From contig MPNW01000002.1 of NCBI GenBank assembly GCA_011800805.1, forward strand, positions 192,324 to 256,323: DNA of 64,000 nucleotides, read 5' to 3'. Numbering within the stretch: the stretch's first letter is position 1; the number at the start of each line of letters is the position of its first letter. The position numbers and the translations under genes are program-made. The notes beneath the pieces are model-generated. The model did no database searches, was not told the origin of the DNA, and saw nothing but the letters and a program-made list of their open reading frames with translations. The DNA is from Hirudo medicinalis. Lineage: Eukaryota > Annelida > Clitellata > Hirudinida > Hirudinidae. This document shows, in pieces, positions 22,448-34,300 of this stretch.

Positions 22448-25400
22448 ATGTCAAAATTATGTTTTGTTTTAATAACCTTCTTCTTTCAAAAACTTAATGG
22501 CTACAGTAGCGGAGCTCCTAACAATGTTTGTGGGGACCAAAACATGAAACCACAACATAACTCTGAATTTCAAACGAATCTGACTCCATATTCAGTGGTT
22601 ATCACTTCCTGTAACCTTTCTTACTGTTCAGGCGAGTTTCTCTTAAATTAAACTGTTAAATTAGAATGGCATTTATTTGTCCTAATATTTGATTTAAAAG
22701 AAAACCTAATTTTTATAGTAAAAATCGAAGGAACACCCAATTTCCATGGAATCTACTTGAGAGCTGTCGATGTGAATAATCAATTTATTGGGAGGTTCAT
22801 TAATGTGGATTCCACAACTAAACTTATATGCAGCGTGAGTTTTATTTTAATTAATACTCAACTTTCGACTTCTTAAAACTCCAATGGATTCCTTAACAAC
22901 AGGATGGAGCTCTCACACATAATCGAGTTCTCTCGGTGAATCAGTTACAAGCAAATTGGATCGTTGATACTTTCACTGGACTCATTCAATTCAGGTTGGT
23001 CGGATCTTAGGTTAGAGAATCATTCATTACTGATTCATTCAGCTAGTTGTTCGTAAACCTCAGTCTTTTGTCCTGGGATCGCCCGTTAGCTCAGCTAACA
23101 AACATTTGTGTAATAAAAGTACGAAAATGAGATTGTTGAAAAATGGTTTATGGGCGGCCAATCTTCAGCCAAATATTGATTTTCTGTATCAAAATTTTAT
23201 GTTTTATTATTTCCTGTTTCATTTAAATTGTTACAAATCTCCCAAAGTCACTAAATTATTTATTTGGCTACAAAGTTCAAGAAGTTCAGAAGTGGTGGCC
23301 ACATTGAAATGAAAGTTCAAGATTATGTAAACAAGTTTTGTTAAAATAAGCTAAAACAAACAAAAAGTAATTTAGAGGAGACTGATTTTTCAACTATCGG
23401 CTTGCACTTCAACTTGTGCAGATTGGCCGAATGGCTTACATTCCTGCATGTGGCGGTAATGGCAACATTCGTAATGTGTCGTGTTCGAAACACAGCCTGC
23501 ACTGCCACAAGCACCCCTAGTAAGGAGCGCTACATAAATGGTTAACAAAAAGCACCTCTGACGCTAATGATCTGGCGCTACATAAATGAACTACATTTAC
23601 ATTTTACACTGTTTAAGTATGTAAAGACTGTCAAAGAATGTAATTCTATATTTGTAGTTTTTAATAACCGACTGATCAGTTTCGACCTCTAAGGCTATCG
23701 TCAGGGTGGTATGAAAATTTATACGTTTTAAAATTAAAGTGACAGTTACATGAATAAGTGAAATTAAAATTTACATACAGATGCAAAATATTTGATTAAA
23801 CAAATAAAACTAAAATATATAAATGAAATGTATAAAGAAAAATTACAAATATAAATTCAGTGACAACGTTTTTATGTTCTCCTCTAAATGGCGAGATTAC
23901 TTTAACAAAACTTGTTAAAATATTGAAACGAAAATATTGAGCCAAATTACATTGTAAACTGATTATAAGTAAATGAATGCAGCGCATGCCAATGATTCGA
24001 TATTTCATCACTTTATTAAACCAGTTCAATTATGAATTTGCAGCTGAGATGTATACAAAAAAAAAACAGCTAAGAGAAAACAGTTTCATCTACAAACAAA
24101 TTGAACTATGTTGAACTATCGAAAACTGTTAGATGTTTAGATTTGAAGAGATACACGAATAACTTTTTTGTAACCGTAAGAGGCCTGAACCGAGAAATTC
24201 GTCTAATGAATAACACTCAAATGAAAATTTAAAATAAGGCCTCTTATTATTCTCGATAAGAAACTTAATTATTTCAACTCGTACAATATTATTAATATTG
24301 TTTTAATAAAGTTTTAATCTTAATGCATTTAGGCATACTTTATATTAATTTATATTAATAGATTATTATTGTTTGTAGGGCTACTATTGTAAAGAATTAT
24401 AGTACCTATTGGAATATTAAGAGCGACATGTACAATATTAATGCATTGGTCAGTGAAGCAACATCCACGCCTTCTGCCTCACTACTCACCACATCATCAG
24501 ATGGAGTTCGGGCCACTGTCAGTGCTAATTTTTCGTTTGGAGTTGATAATTCTTCGTTTGAAACTCAACAGTGAGTTTTTTGAGTCAATTAACCTTCCAG
24601 TTATGATTATACTAATCTTTAAATTGCTAATTTTTTTATTTTCAAAAACTGAATTATAATTAGATTTTCTAAATAAATATATATGAATAATTCAAAATAA
24701 ATGAAGTAATATTAGATTCATTGAAACAGAAAGCTCAGTTAATTAATTATAAATAAACACAATTTAGGACATGATTTATTTAGGTCTTCTGGGACTTTTT
24801 CAACAATTTGGAGCGCAAGAGGCAGCAGCGATGTCGCCATCACTTCATCAACTCGACAGTCGCCGACCACGTCGTCACAAACTACGCTTTCTTCGACTGT
24901 AATGACCCGCCACAATTTATCTATTCATATGCTACAATGAAGATAATCATTAATTTTTCATTAATGTGGATAAAAATCAAAGGATCTCCAAAATATTCCA
25001 TATTTATTAAATAAGTCATACTAATCACCTGACCGTTTATTCTATTATCATTATCATCAGTATAAGTAAAATCATAATCCATTAACATCCACTTTAAAAC
25101 TGGACTTATTTGAAAAGGTCTCCCATATCAAATCCTGTCCAGTAAACAAGGACTGCTTCTTTTGTTCCAATCAAGAATGCGTTGTTACATGGTCTCAAGG
25201 AAAACCTAATTACGTAGATTTTCAAATATCTTCGAAGGCAGCCAATGACAACAGATACATAGCGATAGCTTTCTCTAAAGATACGAAAATGGTCAGACAT
25301 GAATGTTTCTGATGTTTCATAAAAATATTTAAATAATTCGTAATATTGTACTAAAATACTCAAATCATTGTTCAATATTAAAAAATATTATTGATGTAAT

Positions 25401-28400
25401 TAAACCTCATAATTATTAAAGATGAATTTTACTGATGCTAACTTTAACTGTTATAAATCATACAGGGTGATGACAGTATAATTCTCTGCTCAAAATCTAC
25501 GAATTCATTCACAGCTGAACTCTGGTATTCTGCGGGTAAGAGAATCGTAAAAGCATCAAATGTAAGCAATATTAAATATTAATCATTAATGTTATTATTT
25601 TATAATATTATTATATTTATATATTTAATATTATTATATTATTTATAATATTATTGTAAACTATTAATATTATTTTACAATATTAATTATTAGTATTATT
25701 ACATAAATATTATTGATTTCATGCATTTGATTTTGCATCCTATAAAATGTCTAAAACATGATGGCTTAATCGTTTCACTTATTGATACCCTTAACTACGG
25801 CCGCCCGAGAGGGGAATAGGGGGAAAATGCTCTGGGGCCCGGCAATTTTTGTGGAGCCCGCCCGGGTTTTAAAACCTTTTTTTGCTTTTCCATTGCCAAT
25901 TTGGTTAACATAGGGACCCGAAATTTCTGTCGGCGGCCCTGCCCTTATCCCTATTTCCCTTGCAAGTCAGGGGTAGTTTGATTCAATTACCATGATAGTT
26001 TCACTTCCAATCGAGTACTATTCATGTACTTAACGTATTTGAAGAGCCAATACTTAACATCACAATATTAACAGAATGAATTACTATCCATTTTCTGATT
26101 TCTTGGTAGCCTGCTCGCATTTTTAAATTTAAAATTGATGCAATGGCAAACGTTGTATTTCATTGTACGAAATATTTGCTAAATATATTTTGGCGCCGGT
26201 ACTTATTAGTACTTATATAGTACTTGCACATAAACCATCAGTATTTGTGCACATTAATCTTAAGAACTTGTACCCGTACTTGAGTCTCAGTAACTGGTCC
26301 CAAACTAAATATTTCAAGTTAAAACTGATATCAAAATTTAATTTTCTGCAAGTTTGGTTGTGTTTCTAATCCATTTTCAGAATGTGAATTATCCATGTAA
26401 TTACAACATGCCATTGCACGCTTAACCAAATTATTCAATTTTTACCAAGAATATTGTTTTTGTTATCTTATGTAGGAATATAAGGGCTGAAAACTTAAAA
26501 ATGTAAAATGTTTTAAGACTTCCACGAGGAAATTTGTTTGTGGCTTTTAATAAGTATCGATTAATAACTGCAAGACATTTAGAGAATGCTATAGGACTAC
26601 ATCATTAAATACCATATAATTTTCTGTGAAGATGCACATAATTTTTTAGGACACCTCCAAGTCATTATTATTATTAGTCCAGGCATTATTAACTTTTGAA
26701 TTAATTATTAATTGATTGTATTATTATATATTGAATTTATTATTAATTATTTGTATTAGTTACTCTTGAATTTTGAAGCCACAAGAAAGTTTGGACTCTG
26801 ACAGCATCAGAGGGCTGTATTCTGATGGTTGGATGAGTTGCGTGTTTTCAAAGCAAATAAATCGAGTGTCTTCGGTTGTAAAAAGAAACAGTGATTTGGT
26901 GTACTACCTCGATGGTCAAATGTACTATTTATTATTTGCAACTGGTCCAATCAGCCAAGGTGAGTGGTCAACTTTAGGCAGTTAAAAATTAAGAAATTAC
27001 TAGTTATAGCATAATTTATACTATAATTGATATTAATTATATATTTGTAGCAGCCAGGCAGTCATTACTCTGTTCTTAAAGTAATTAAGTGAATAAAATA
27101 TTCTCAGGGATGCCTCAAGAACATGATTACAGTACGTCTTCATCAGAAGCCTTGAATTTCACAGACTTTCAAACCATTACCATAGGATCAGGATCACCAT
27201 CAAATAGTCTCGTTAAGGCTCACGGTGGGAAAGCTTAATTTTGCTAAATTATATTTTTTAATTATTTTATATATTTTATTCATTTATTTATTTGTTTTAT
27301 TCATTTAGTTCGTTCATTATTTACTTAGCTACTAACTCAGTTATACACCTGTGTATGCATTTTTTAAGTTTATTTAATTTTGGATATAAGCTCTTCCTGG
27401 AAAGGAATATGTTGTGACTAACTACAGTGATGACGTGACCTGAAATAAGTTTATGGGTTTATTTAAAACGAAGTCCATGATGAATCGATTTTTGGTTTAC
27501 AAAAATGACGTCACAATGGAGGTCAGCATTTGAGGGGCCTATGGAAGGGGGCAGGCGTGTCACGTGACCCGGGATTCTGCTTCAAAAAGGGCCTCGAAAA
27601 TTGAATCATGACTGTTTTTGCTGTTCCATTACTAAATTTGACATAACTTGGTTGTTTGTTGCACGCCAAAATAGACCCGCCTCTTAAATTTTGTAAATGA
27701 CCCAGGCCTCCTCTAAGCTCTGAATGCCCCTGAACATTTGAGTCGATTTTTGACATAGAAGAGTCTGGAAGCTCAGAAGCATAAAAAATTAGTTATATTA
27801 ATTTCTAAGTAATTTTAGGGGTGATTTTGACGCAAGTCTCGAAGCAGTAACGTTCCATCGATTATCTCTCAAGTTTCAAAAACACATTAATTTTTGTTCT
27901 AACAATTCTTTAATGTATTGAGCTATTGAATTCACGTGACCAGTGATGATGAGAACGATGAGAAAAAGGCATTGTTTTAATTATGGCAACATGAAAAGTG
28001 GATTTTTTTAAAGTTTATAATATGACTAAATTTTTACTGAAACGGTTTTAATGTCCATTGTTAGATACCACCATGATCGTCATAAATGTGTGTTCTAGGA
28101 ATCCTGATGGTGATAGCTTGGTTGATGATGGCAAGTGTTAGCATTTTGTTGCCGAGATACTTCAAGTCCGCCTGGCCCGACAAAAAGATACTGAATAAGC
28201 CCATTTGGTTTCCTGTCAGTAACAAGATTTTGTAACATTATACAAGATACATTATTTTTTACACGGCTATAATAGCAATAGTTCATTAGTTATCCAAGGC
28301 GTTCCTGCATACGGCGGTAATGGCAGCAGTCGTAATGTGTCGTGTTCGAAACCCAGCCTGGCCTGCCGCAAGCGCCCTTGGGAAGGAGCGCTATATAAAT

Positions 28401-29965
28401 GGTTAACAAGAAGTGCCTCTGACGCTATGCATACGGCGCCATATAAATGAACTGCATTTACATTTATATCACAATAACATGTTGAATAAATTCAATCATA
28501 GGTTCATCAAACACTGATGGTTTTGGTACTGATATTAACTGCGATAGCTTTCATCATCATCTTCTGTGAAGCTAAAGGATACGCAGAGGTTAACTGAATA
28601 AACTGATGATTCATTGGGACGAAGTTTCATATAATAATGAGATAAGTAACTCAAGTTGGGTTACTCAAAATGTATTGATTATTACGATGTTAGATAGAAA
28701 CTGTGACAACTATTTGCTGAAATGATTATGTAAATTATCAAATAAATTTGTTATCACTTTAGTCCAGCAACTACGTGGCCAAGGCACATCCCCCTTTGGG
28801 TATCATTGTAATGATTCTCGTATTTGCAAATGTAAGTGAAAGTGCTTGTTGACATCAAAAACATATTCCTAAATAAACGTTAATTCATTTCAGCCCGTCA
28901 TGTCTCTGTTCAGATGCTCTCCAGATAACGAGCGTCGATGGATTTTTAATTACTTCCACGCTATGGTGGGAGAATTTGTTCTTGTCATAGCAGGTACAAC
29001 AATTTCAAACCATTTTATTTAAAACTTGCTTAGCAAATTTAATAATTTTTAAATTTAATATTTGTAATAATGTCTTAAGTAATTATCCTAAGGATGCTAA
29101 TTTGACTTATTTTTATGCTAACTTTTGCAAAATATGTAAGTTTATTTTACTAGACATTCTACATGTTATAGTATATGCTATATATTGTATGTTGATTATT
29201 TTACTTATTTAATTACTGCGATTCTACTGCTATACTTTAAATTTATTTCGATTTAAATAAATTAAATGTTTATTAATTTAATCCAAGACTTGTCATGGCT
29301 TCGATGGAACTATTCAAAATAAATCTAACAAAATTTTGATATTAAGTCAAAAAGGAGTGGTTTATCATAGCGGCATTAGTATCCTTAAATCACTATAAAT
29401 TAATGTTAAGTTATGTTAAAATAACTGTAGAGGCATTAAGCCAGGTTTTGATATAAATGTCTTTAAAACATTTGATTTTCCAGTGGTGAATATTTTCCTG
29501 AGCTTCTTCATGCCTCAAGCAAATATTGGATATTGGGTGGTGTGGGTGATGGTGGCTCTTGTCTGCTGGCATGCTTTCATTGAATTCCTCCTTGTGATGT
29601 ATGAGAGATATCTTCAATCCAAACCTTTGAGTAAGCAATTTCATGCATTCATGATTTATTGTAAAAATTAACATTCATGGTTTATAAGTAAGAAGTAAAC
29701 TTTCTTCCAGATAATAAGCAAGATCAAAACAATCTTGAAATGGAATCAGATGAATCTCAGTCGATAAAAAACGTTAGTATCTGCGGTTGTGCTAATAGTT
29801 TTCTTGGAGTGATTAAGATACGCAATAAATCAATTTTAAATTTTCTTACAATAATTTCCGAACTCTTTGCAGATTTCTGTCATCAAGTCCATTCTTATCG
29901 CTTCCCAGTGGATTGGAGTCACTGGCCTGGCAATTGCTGTTTGTGTCGGAATAGGAGTCGCATGA
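22448..29965 (+). CDS. FRRS1-like: ferric-chelate reductase 1-like, copy B: reeler, DOMON, cytochrome b561
   Basis: Tandem paralogue of copy A. Sixteen exons join in frame: 22397 (or 22448)-22631, 22719-22834, 22903-22994, 24379-24570, 24784-24898, 25118-25291, 25466-25561, 26779-26959, 27108-27224, 28099-28214, 28502-28588, 28763-28831, 28894-28993, 29484-29630, 29711-29772 and 29873-29965. This gives 663 residues from the Met at 22397. I prefer the Met at 22448 (646 residues) because MSKLCFVLITFFF then forms a signal peptide at the very start. Numbering from 22397: reeler about 40-147, Ser/Thr linker 148-250 on two exons, DOMON 251-439, b561 440-663. Candidate haem ligands are H439, H480, H516 and H552. 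The first intron needs a GC donor (G|GCGAGT at 22632). Parts of the b561 exons are almost identical to copy A. Confidence 0.9.
23416..23605 (+). mobile_element. tRNA-derived SINE, near full length
   Basis: It starts GTGCAGATTGGCCGAATGGC (A box). The B box GTGTTCGAAACACAGCC lies near 23480. It continues GGAGCGCTACATAAATGGTT and CACCTCTGACG, and ends with GGCGCTACATAAATGAAC. It lies in intron 3 of copy B in the sense orientation. Confidence 0.88.
23668..23712 (-). other. hammerhead-ribozyme-like motif
   Basis: On the minus strand CTGACGA (plus 23698-23704) and CGAAAC (plus 23679-23684) are spaced by 13 nt that can pair partly as CCU with AGG. These are the conserved core strings of hammerhead ribozymes (CUGANGA ... 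GAAA). The arrangement resembles the remnants of such motifs in Penelope-like elements and retrozymes. The closing base pair next to the core is mismatched, so activity is doubtful. Confidence 0.35.
25795..25945 (+). repeat. dispersed repeat R1, copy 2
   Basis: Same block order as 8465-8630: a G-rich start, GGGCCCGGCAATTTTTGTGG, GCCCGGGTTTTAAAAC, TTTTTTTGCTTTTCCATTGC, AACATAGGGACCCGAAATTT, then CTGTCGGCGGCCCT. It lies in intron 7 of copy B. A looser relative may lie at 27530-27735 (GAGGGGCCTATGG ... TGCTGTTCCATTACTAAATT) in intron 9. Confidence 0.65.
28297..28465 (+). mobile_element. tRNA-derived SINE, 5' truncated
   Basis: It starts inside the A-box side (GCGTTCCTGCATACGGCGGT), has an intact B box region (GTGTTCGAAACCCAGCC), then GGAGCGCTATATAAATGG and ends GGCGCCATATAAATGAAC. 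It lies in intron 10 of copy B. Confidence 0.85.
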
Positions 29966-31318
29966 AAATTCTAATTCACATTTGGACACCCATCCATTTT
30001 ATCGAGTAGGCTTACTCACTATCATTAATATATATTATCACGGACTGGAACTTATTGGTTAACATTGATATGAAGTAATAGACCAATTTAGCTTAATTAT
30101 CACATAATTTGCCATTTTAAAGTTTATTTTACAAAATGAATGGAGCACGTTGGAGAAAGATAATAAATCACATTAATTAATGAGACACTAAAACCTGCTG
30201 AAAGTTGCGGATTCCAATTCAAGGCAACAACTTCGTATTGAGCAAGTTCTGGGCGTAGTTCGACGATTCCCGACGATTGGAAAATTTCCAAGTTGATTTA
30301 AAACATATAAGTGGTCTCTTAGGTCGGTATATATTTTAGATTGCCAGTGACTGAAGCGCAAGCAGAGGTCAGCAATGAGTCACCGACTTCCAAGTGAGTG
30401 GTGCTTTCAGACGTCACGGCAGCCCATCAGCCTGAACGTCTACCAGGCAATAAATGTTACGGGGCTCCGGATTATCCAAAGTCTAACTCGTAACTTTCTA
30501 GACGAATTAACGTCGCCCTTAACGAAGACACTCTCTCGGCGGTCATTAACGGCATTTTCATGAATAGTGTCATATGTCAAGCGACTCCCAAGATATTGAA
30601 GTCACCCATAATAACTCGTTGCTATTAATACTACCCTTAATGTTTCTTCGAGTACCAACCAAAACAGGCTCCCAGATCTGCCACAAAGTTTAAATGGCTT
30701 ACAGCTCCAAGATATTTGGGTTTATTTGCATGAATATCAAGTCATCAAAATTTCATAGGCATGCACTTAGTAAATTTATGGTTCTATCCCTCCAACAAAT
30801 GTTTACCACAGAATGAACCATCCAAAAATAAATCATGACATTGAAACAGTTTAGAATTCCATCAATCTAAGACTTTAAAAGAAGACATCAGCAATTGCAG
30901 ATAACATTGCCTCCACGAAGAGAATTGATGTAAACAAGATGACTAGGTATCTTCAAAACATTCATCAGTTCCAGCATCCACAAATTTTGATCATTATTTC
31001 ATAAACAACAAGACATGCATTATAAATCAAAACAGCCGAAATAATGGATAGATGACAATATAATTTTCAATTATAAGCCCTTAACCTCCACAAAATGAAC
31101 ACTGAACTGTGACCAAAGCAGACAGGAAACAATAAAAAATACTTTTTCATTTCACAATTAACACTGTTGACAAGATCGAGACGATGCAATCACAACAATT
31201 AATCCATCCACTGATGCTGTGCCTAATTATGCAAGCCATGATATTTCAGTAATGTTGACTAACATGAGAATGAGCAAGGAATGAGACTTGTAGGTACGTG
31301 ACAATTTTAAAATAACAG
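29966..31318. other. spacer after copy B; possible retroelement fragment
   Basis: A candidate polyadenylation signal AATAAATCACATT lies near 30163. A GC-richer island at about 30200-30565 differs from its surroundings. On its minus strand a frame reads NDRRESVFVKGDVNSSRKLR, which faintly resembles retroelement endonuclease domains, but the match is too weak to name. Nothing else is recognisable. Confidence 0.35.
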
Positions 31319-34300
31319 TTAAAGAAAAGCGCTGGGATTAGCTCTAGGATCCTTCTGGTTTCTGTATCTGAAAGTCAGCCATATTCCGACAATCTGAAAA
31401 TAATGTAATCATCTTGTGAAATATCTATTTATGTTTATTGCTCCATCAATCTTAAACGTCGACAAATTACAATAATTGTCAAAGTACTGTATTTTCACAA
31501 ATATAACGTGAGGACAACTATAATATGCGAATTTTACGAACTGTGCAAAAATGGATTTGTAAAACACACACAAATATATGAATTTTTGGGCCTGTATTTA
31601 CTAAATAATCACTTAATGTAATCTTTATTTAATAGTTATGTATTAATTCACTCACCAAACAATAGTAAATTATGTAAATACATAAAACAACTAAATAATA
31701 TACAAATAATTTGTTGGTAAATCTTCCAAATTGATTGAAATTTGTGCATCTAACTTGTGCTTGTGACTCAAGTGCTGATGCCATCAACTTAACAAAATGG
31801 CTGATAAGCTTAAATCTTAGAAAGACCACTACTTGCAAGTTTTAGGTATTTTCAAGAGCAAGCGAAATAGGCAACAGAGGGAGTTCAGTGTTAGCAAAGT
31901 CCACGAACGTAAAAAGAAGAAACGCGAGCTAGACAAACTGAACCACAGAAAGCATACTAAGATAAAACTTCGAAATAGCCCAAATTAGAATCAGATTTAA
32001 AGTAGTGGGTCTTTGAATAATGAAACAAGGCTTAGGGTTATCAATAACAAGCATCCAGCTGAAAGTGAGGGTTGCAACAGCAAATTATTAAATTATACCT
32101 ATTAAAATTTAAATCATTTAAATGTTATGTTGCAAGTTGCTGTACCATATACAACGATAAGACTTTATCCATGCACCCAAGGACTTAACAGTTGATAGCC
32201 ATAACTTCAACTTTCTAACTAGATAATCTTTGCCAAGATCTCCACAAATTTCATGTTTGGTGCCTCAATAGAGTGACACCTTCTCCAAAACAGAGGTAGA
32301 ATTATTGCATGTTTGACAATGCAAGCTCTCCATATTAATCTTAATTGTTATTTGCAAATATTTCAATCTCTGACAATCACTTGTTAGCTTGGACCATACA
32401 TTGGGCATCTTTAAATGAAGGTATGATAAAATTAACAAGGCTCTCCCCATACCCCATTTTAAAAATGCTTATTATGTTTACAATACAGGCACCGGTTGCA
32501 TGGCTGCCTCTTCAGAAAGTTTGCGTGTTTTTGGTCGTTATTTACTGTTCTAAGGTGGATATTTTTGAAGATCCATTCGATTCGGGTTTGTTGGAGTTCT
32601 GAGGTTTGATAAACTGTCGATGGTTAAATAATCAACTCTTGTACAATGTCTACATGCTCGGTTGATTGCCTAGCCTATCCTCCAAAGTTCTCTACAACTT
32701 CGTTTACTCATGATTAAATGCTTTCTTTCATAAGTGCCTCTCTTCATCCTAGCGTTCACATTATTGCTACCCTACGCAAGTTTCACTTGTTGCGAAGTGG
32801 TGCTCACATCTTCTGACATTACAGAGGTCGCTGAGCCGGTCGGAGGAGTAGGGTTGCCACTCCTGAACGCCATGCCAAATCTGTCGGGAAAAATTCAACT
32901 TTCGGTCTGCTCAATATCAGATCACTCAACAACAAAATCGACAATCTCCTCGACCTGAGAGGAATCTGACAGACTGGGGAATCTACATCCTTCTGCTAAC
33001 TGAGACGTGTCATGATTCTGTCTCGCAGCCTATTAGAAGTATTCTTTCCAAAGGGTTTTCTCTTATCGACCTTGCAAGACCCAGAACTAACGATGTCACC
33101 CTCCGCTATAATAACAGCACCATGATATCAGCTCAGGCTAGTGCAGCTCAGTGTGTCACATTTTCAAAATACAGTTGCACAATAGTAGTCATCTATAGGA
33201 CTGGAGCTACTTATGACTGCTTCTTCAAGGAGTTCTCAGACTTACTGGACAGGGCAGCTGTTCTGAGTGAGGATGTTGTCGTCTTCAATATCAGGATCGA
33301 CTGTGCCAAGGATCTTCACACTTGCACCTTGATTGGTGTCTTTTCCGACCACGGCTTCATTCAGTGCGTTGATCGACCAACCCATGAAAAGGGAGGCATT
33401 CTTGATGTTGTTGCAGTATGGCTCCAGTGATCAACGTGTTAGAAAACCGGCCTCTCCGATCATCTGCTGCTGGACTGGACGTTGTCGTTGGGGCGATGAT
33501 CTATTCTCGATGACTTGATACCTCAGAGATCGGCAAGAATTCGCCTTCGTCCTTCAGATCCGTGGTTCGATGAAGATTGCCGTGAGGCAAAGAGACAGAC
33601 ACGTCCCCTTGAGAGAACTGCCTTGAAAACATCCAAGGACGATGATATTTCTCGTTGGCGACAGCAGCGCACTGCCTGCAGAAAACTCACCCATCATAAA
33701 CGAGTGAATTTCTGGAGAGACAGGATGGAGCGAGGTTCCGGTCGCGATCTATGGTCTTCCACCAATGCGGTCATGTCTAGAGGACATTGGTCATGTCCAA
33801 TTCTTCATCAAAGGCTGAACAATTGTTACAGTTTTTCACCGCCAAACTCAACAATGTTAGAGCTTCGACGGCTGCGTGTGGGACTCTGCCACCTCCAACA
33901 CCCTACTCTGGCACGCCTTTGGTCAGTTTCTCTGTCTCATCAATTCTCTCCCAAATAAACAGTGCTCTCTGGATCCAATACCAACATGGCTTTTAAAAAA
34001 GGCTGCGCCAAATCTCGCTCCGTTTCTCGTCAAATTGTTTAATAAATCATTCAGTGATGGCGTGTTCCCTCAATCTTTCAAGACATCTTACATAACTCCC
34101 ATTCTCAAAAAACCAAATCTCGACTGTGGCGATACCAGTTCTTACTGTCCTATATCCAACCTATCAGTTATCTCTAAACTACTGGAAAGACTGATTCTTG
34201 TTAGAATCACAAAACATCTCGACAATAATAAACTTTTACCAATCAACCAATCAGCCTACTGTCGATATCACTCAACAGAAACAGCTGTACTCAAAGTCTT

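Noticed and set aside
30360..30565. A gene at 30360-30565 on either strand
   Set aside because: The block is GC-richer than its surroundings, but neither frame has a start context, splice partners or a firm family match.
32734..32958. A secreted-looking small ORF at 32734-32958
   Set aside because: It overlaps the start of the LINE endonuclease region in another frame and has no splice partners.
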